From: Streptomyces hydrogenans
GTDB lineage: Bacteria > Actinomycetota > Actinomycetes > Streptomycetales > Streptomycetaceae
Length of the DNA stretch: 64,000 bases
Direction of reading: 5' to 3'
Assembly (NCBI RefSeq): GCF_014656075.1
Contig: NZ_BNBS01000042.1
Span: 1-64,000, forward strand
The position numbers and the translations under genes are program-made. Of the stretch, positions 62,383 through 64,000 are shown piece after piece. A model generated the notes under the pieces. That model was not told the origin of the DNA. It searched no databases and saw only the letters and a list, made by a program, of their open reading frames with translations. Numbering within the stretch: position 1 is the first letter of the stretch; each line of letters begins with the position of its first letter.

Positions 62383-64000
62383 ATGACCCAGCCGCCCAGC
62401 AACCAGCCGCCGGGGGGCTTCGGAGCTCCCCAGGATCCGAACCAGGGCGGCGTGCCGCCCGTCCCGCCCCAGATGCCGGCCCAGCCGCCGCAGATGCCGC
62501 CGACGCCGCCGCAGGCGCCCGGCCAGCCGCCGGCCCCGCCGCCGCAGGCTCCCGGCCAGCCGCCGCAGGGCCAGCCCGGGTACGGCTACCCGCAGCAGGC
62601 CCCGCAGCCCGGCCCGTACGGCTACCCGCAGCAGCCGACGCAGGCGGCCGGTCCGTACGGCCAGCAGCCGGGACAGCCCGGACCGTACGGCCAGCAGCCC
62701 GGACCGTACGGGCAGCAGCCCGGCGCCTACGGGGGCTACCCGGGCCAGACGCAGCCGATGTACCCGGCCGCGCCCGCCCCCGCCGGCGGTTCCGGCGGCG
62801 GTCCCTTCAAGAACCGCACCGCGCTGGTCGCCGCGATCGCCGCGGCCGCCGTGGTCGTCGCGGCCGTCACCACGTGGGCGGTCGTCGGCAAGGGCGACGA
62901 CGAGAAGCCGACCGTCGCGAGCCCGACGACCTCGTCCTCCAGCGCCACCACCGGTCCGAAGCCGACCGAGTCCGTGGACGAGGGCGACGGCTCCGGCGAC
63001 GGCGACAAGGGCGGCGAGGACGACCTCAACGCGGCCCGCCAGGAGGGCGAGGCGAAGGTCAACTTCCTCACCACCAACGACGTCGACCTGCCCCGCAACG
63101 GCTCCGAGGTCTTCGGCCCCTGGATCGTCGGCGACACCGTCGTCAAGGCGATGTACAAGGGCGTCTCCGGCTACAGCCTCACCGACGGCGCCAAGAAGTG
63201 GACGGTCGACCTGCCGTTCAAGCTGTGCGCGGCCCCGGCCCAGCCCGGCGCCAACGGCATCATGGTCTTCGGGTACGAGGAGAGCGCCAAGGACGGCGCC
63301 AAGTGCTCGATGCTCCAGCAGATCGACCTCAAGTCCGGCAAGGCGGGCTGGAAGAAGGCCGTCCCGAAGCCGACGGGCCTCTTCGCCTTCTCCGACAACA
63401 CCCTCGCCATCGGCGGCAACACGGTGACCGCGGCCGGCAGCAGCAGCGCCTACGGCTTCTCCCTCACCGACGGCAAGCAGGTCTTCACCGGCTCCACCGG
63501 CGACTGCAAGCCCTACGCGTACGCCGGCGACGCCACCCGGCTGATCGCCGCCAACCAGTGCCGCACCGCCGACGCGAGCAAGGAACAGCACACGATCAGC
63601 GAGGTCGACCCCAACACGGGCAAGGCCAAGTGGACCTACCGGCTGGCCGCCACCTGGGAGGTCGACAAGGTCTACTCGGTGAACCCGCTCGTCGTCTCCG
63701 CCTTCCAGCGCGAGCAGAAGAAGTGGTCGATCGTCGCGCTCAACCCGAACGGCTCGGTCCGCTCCCAGATCCAGGGCGGCACCAAGGACAAGTTCGCCCC
63801 GCGCTGCGGCGGCGGCCTGGTCATCTTCGGCCGCAACCTCCAGGGCTGCACCGGCGTCGCCGCCTCCGGCGACACCTTCTACATGGCGACCGACACCGGC
63901 TACGGCACCTCCAACGAGGTCGTCGCCTTCGACCTCAAGACCGGCAAGCCCAAGTGGCGCTCCAAGGCCCCCGACGAGCAGTCGATGACGCCGCTGCGCA
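62383..64000 (+). CDS. PQQ-like beta-propeller membrane protein (partial, runs off the window)
   Basis: The 539 visible codons encode an N-terminal Pro/Gln/Gly/Tyr-rich cytoplasmic tail with repeated GPYGQQPG units (about 60-125), one membrane helix (ALVAAIAAAAVVVAAVTTWAVV, about 146-168), a Ser/Thr/Asp linker and an external domain with repeated propeller strands such as GYSLTDGAKKWTVDL, VDPNTGKAKWTYRL and FDLKTGKPKWRS. It resembles BamB/PQQ-like proteins of Streptomyces, presumed scaffolds or sensors at the envelope. ATG 62,383 has AAGGGGGAA upstream. No stop codon is reached by base 64,000. Confidence 0.88.
   Translation, partial: MTQPPSNQPPGGFGAPQDPNQGGVPPVPPQMPAQPPQMPPTPPQAPGQPPAPPPQAPGQPPQGQPGYGYPQQAPQPGPYGYPQQPTQAAGPYGQQPGQPGPYGQQPGPYGQQPGAYGGYPGQTQPMYPAAPAPAGGSGGGPFKNRTALVAAIAAAAVVVAAVTTWAVVGKGDDEKPTVASPTTSSSSATTGPKPTESVDEGDGSGDGDKGGEDDLNAARQEGEAKVNFLTTNDVDLPRNGSEVFGPWIVGDTVVKAMYKGVSGYSLTDGAKKWTVDLPFKLCAAPAQPGANGIMVFGYEESAKDGAKCSMLQQIDLKSGKAGWKKAVPKPTGLFAFSDNTLAIGGNTVTAAGSSSAYGFSLTDGKQVFTGSTGDCKPYAYAGDATRLIAANQCRTADASKEQHTISEVDPNTGKAKWTYRLAATWEVDKVYSVNPLVVSAFQREQKKWSIVALNPNGSVRSQIQGGTKDKFAPRCGGGLVIFGRNLQGCTGVAASGDTFYMATDTGYGTSNEVVAFDLKTGKPKWRSKAPDEQSMTPLR

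Overview
The window is very GC-rich (low 70s percent by eye). Its genes show the usual actinobacterial codon bias, frequent GTG starts and 4-nt stop/start overlaps, and its gene set (SsgA-like protein, RpfB, Pmt, Nur-type box, tricorn protease) indicates a Streptomyces or close relative. It divides into a biosynthetic accessory region (about 1-24.8 kb) and conserved chromosomal core (about 24.9-64 kb).

Region 1 (1-24,802) is a hybrid natural-product cluster that continues off the left edge. The left, minus-strand arm reads from 8,468 to 1: a short predicted secreted peptide with two Asp-Ile-Gly-Trp-Pro repeats, a protein with two ATP-grasp domains, an MFS exporter, an AspH-like hydroxylase, a stand-alone A-T NRPS protein and a type I PKS beginning with a ketosynthase. 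In the middle lie a plus-strand XRE/TPR regulator and a second MFS exporter on the minus strand. The right arm (11,528-24,802) is a plus-strand operon of eight genes: a single ATP-grasp ligase paralogous to the first half of the double one, an ATP-grasp/dipeptide-epimerase fusion, an S9 peptidase, a membrane desaturase/hydroxylase, a proline-dehydrogenase-like enzyme, a class V aminotransferase, an A-T-C NRPS with a valine-like pocket, and a P450. Both divergent promoter regions carry arrays of the heptamer TTGGCAA or its complement. I read this as one regulon: the XRE/TPR regulator, possibly gated by the secreted repeat peptide, controlling an unusual peptide-polyketide pathway with four ATP-grasp domains.

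Region 2 (24.9-30.7 kb) holds a GNAT acetyltransferase, exonuclease III, a MerR regulator divergent from a Baeyer-Villiger-type monooxygenase/hydrolase/SDR operon, and a CsbD-like protein. Region 3 (30.7-42.9 kb) holds a tandem-repeat intergenic stretch, a GNAT, a tricorn protease, a TetR/MMPL pair with three palindromic operators, an SsgA-like protein, a nickel/cobalt ECF transporter (MN fusion, Q, O) behind a Nur-type box, a serine beta-lactamase-fold hydrolase and an SDR.

Region 4 (43-51.5 kb) holds a secreted Ala/Pro protein, an ECF sigma factor with a small membrane partner, an EamA transporter, a YbaK deacylase, a penicillin-binding protein and a three-gene operon resembling type VII secretion cargo. 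Region 5 (51.5-64 kb) is the conserved Streptomyces block pmt, rsmI, zinc-ribbon protein, TatD, rpfB, rsmA, ispE, acyltransferase and ABC-F, ending in a truncated PQQ-like beta-propeller membrane protein. No tRNA, rRNA, CRISPR array or insertion sequence was seen. All functions are inferred from sequence reading; no database search was run.
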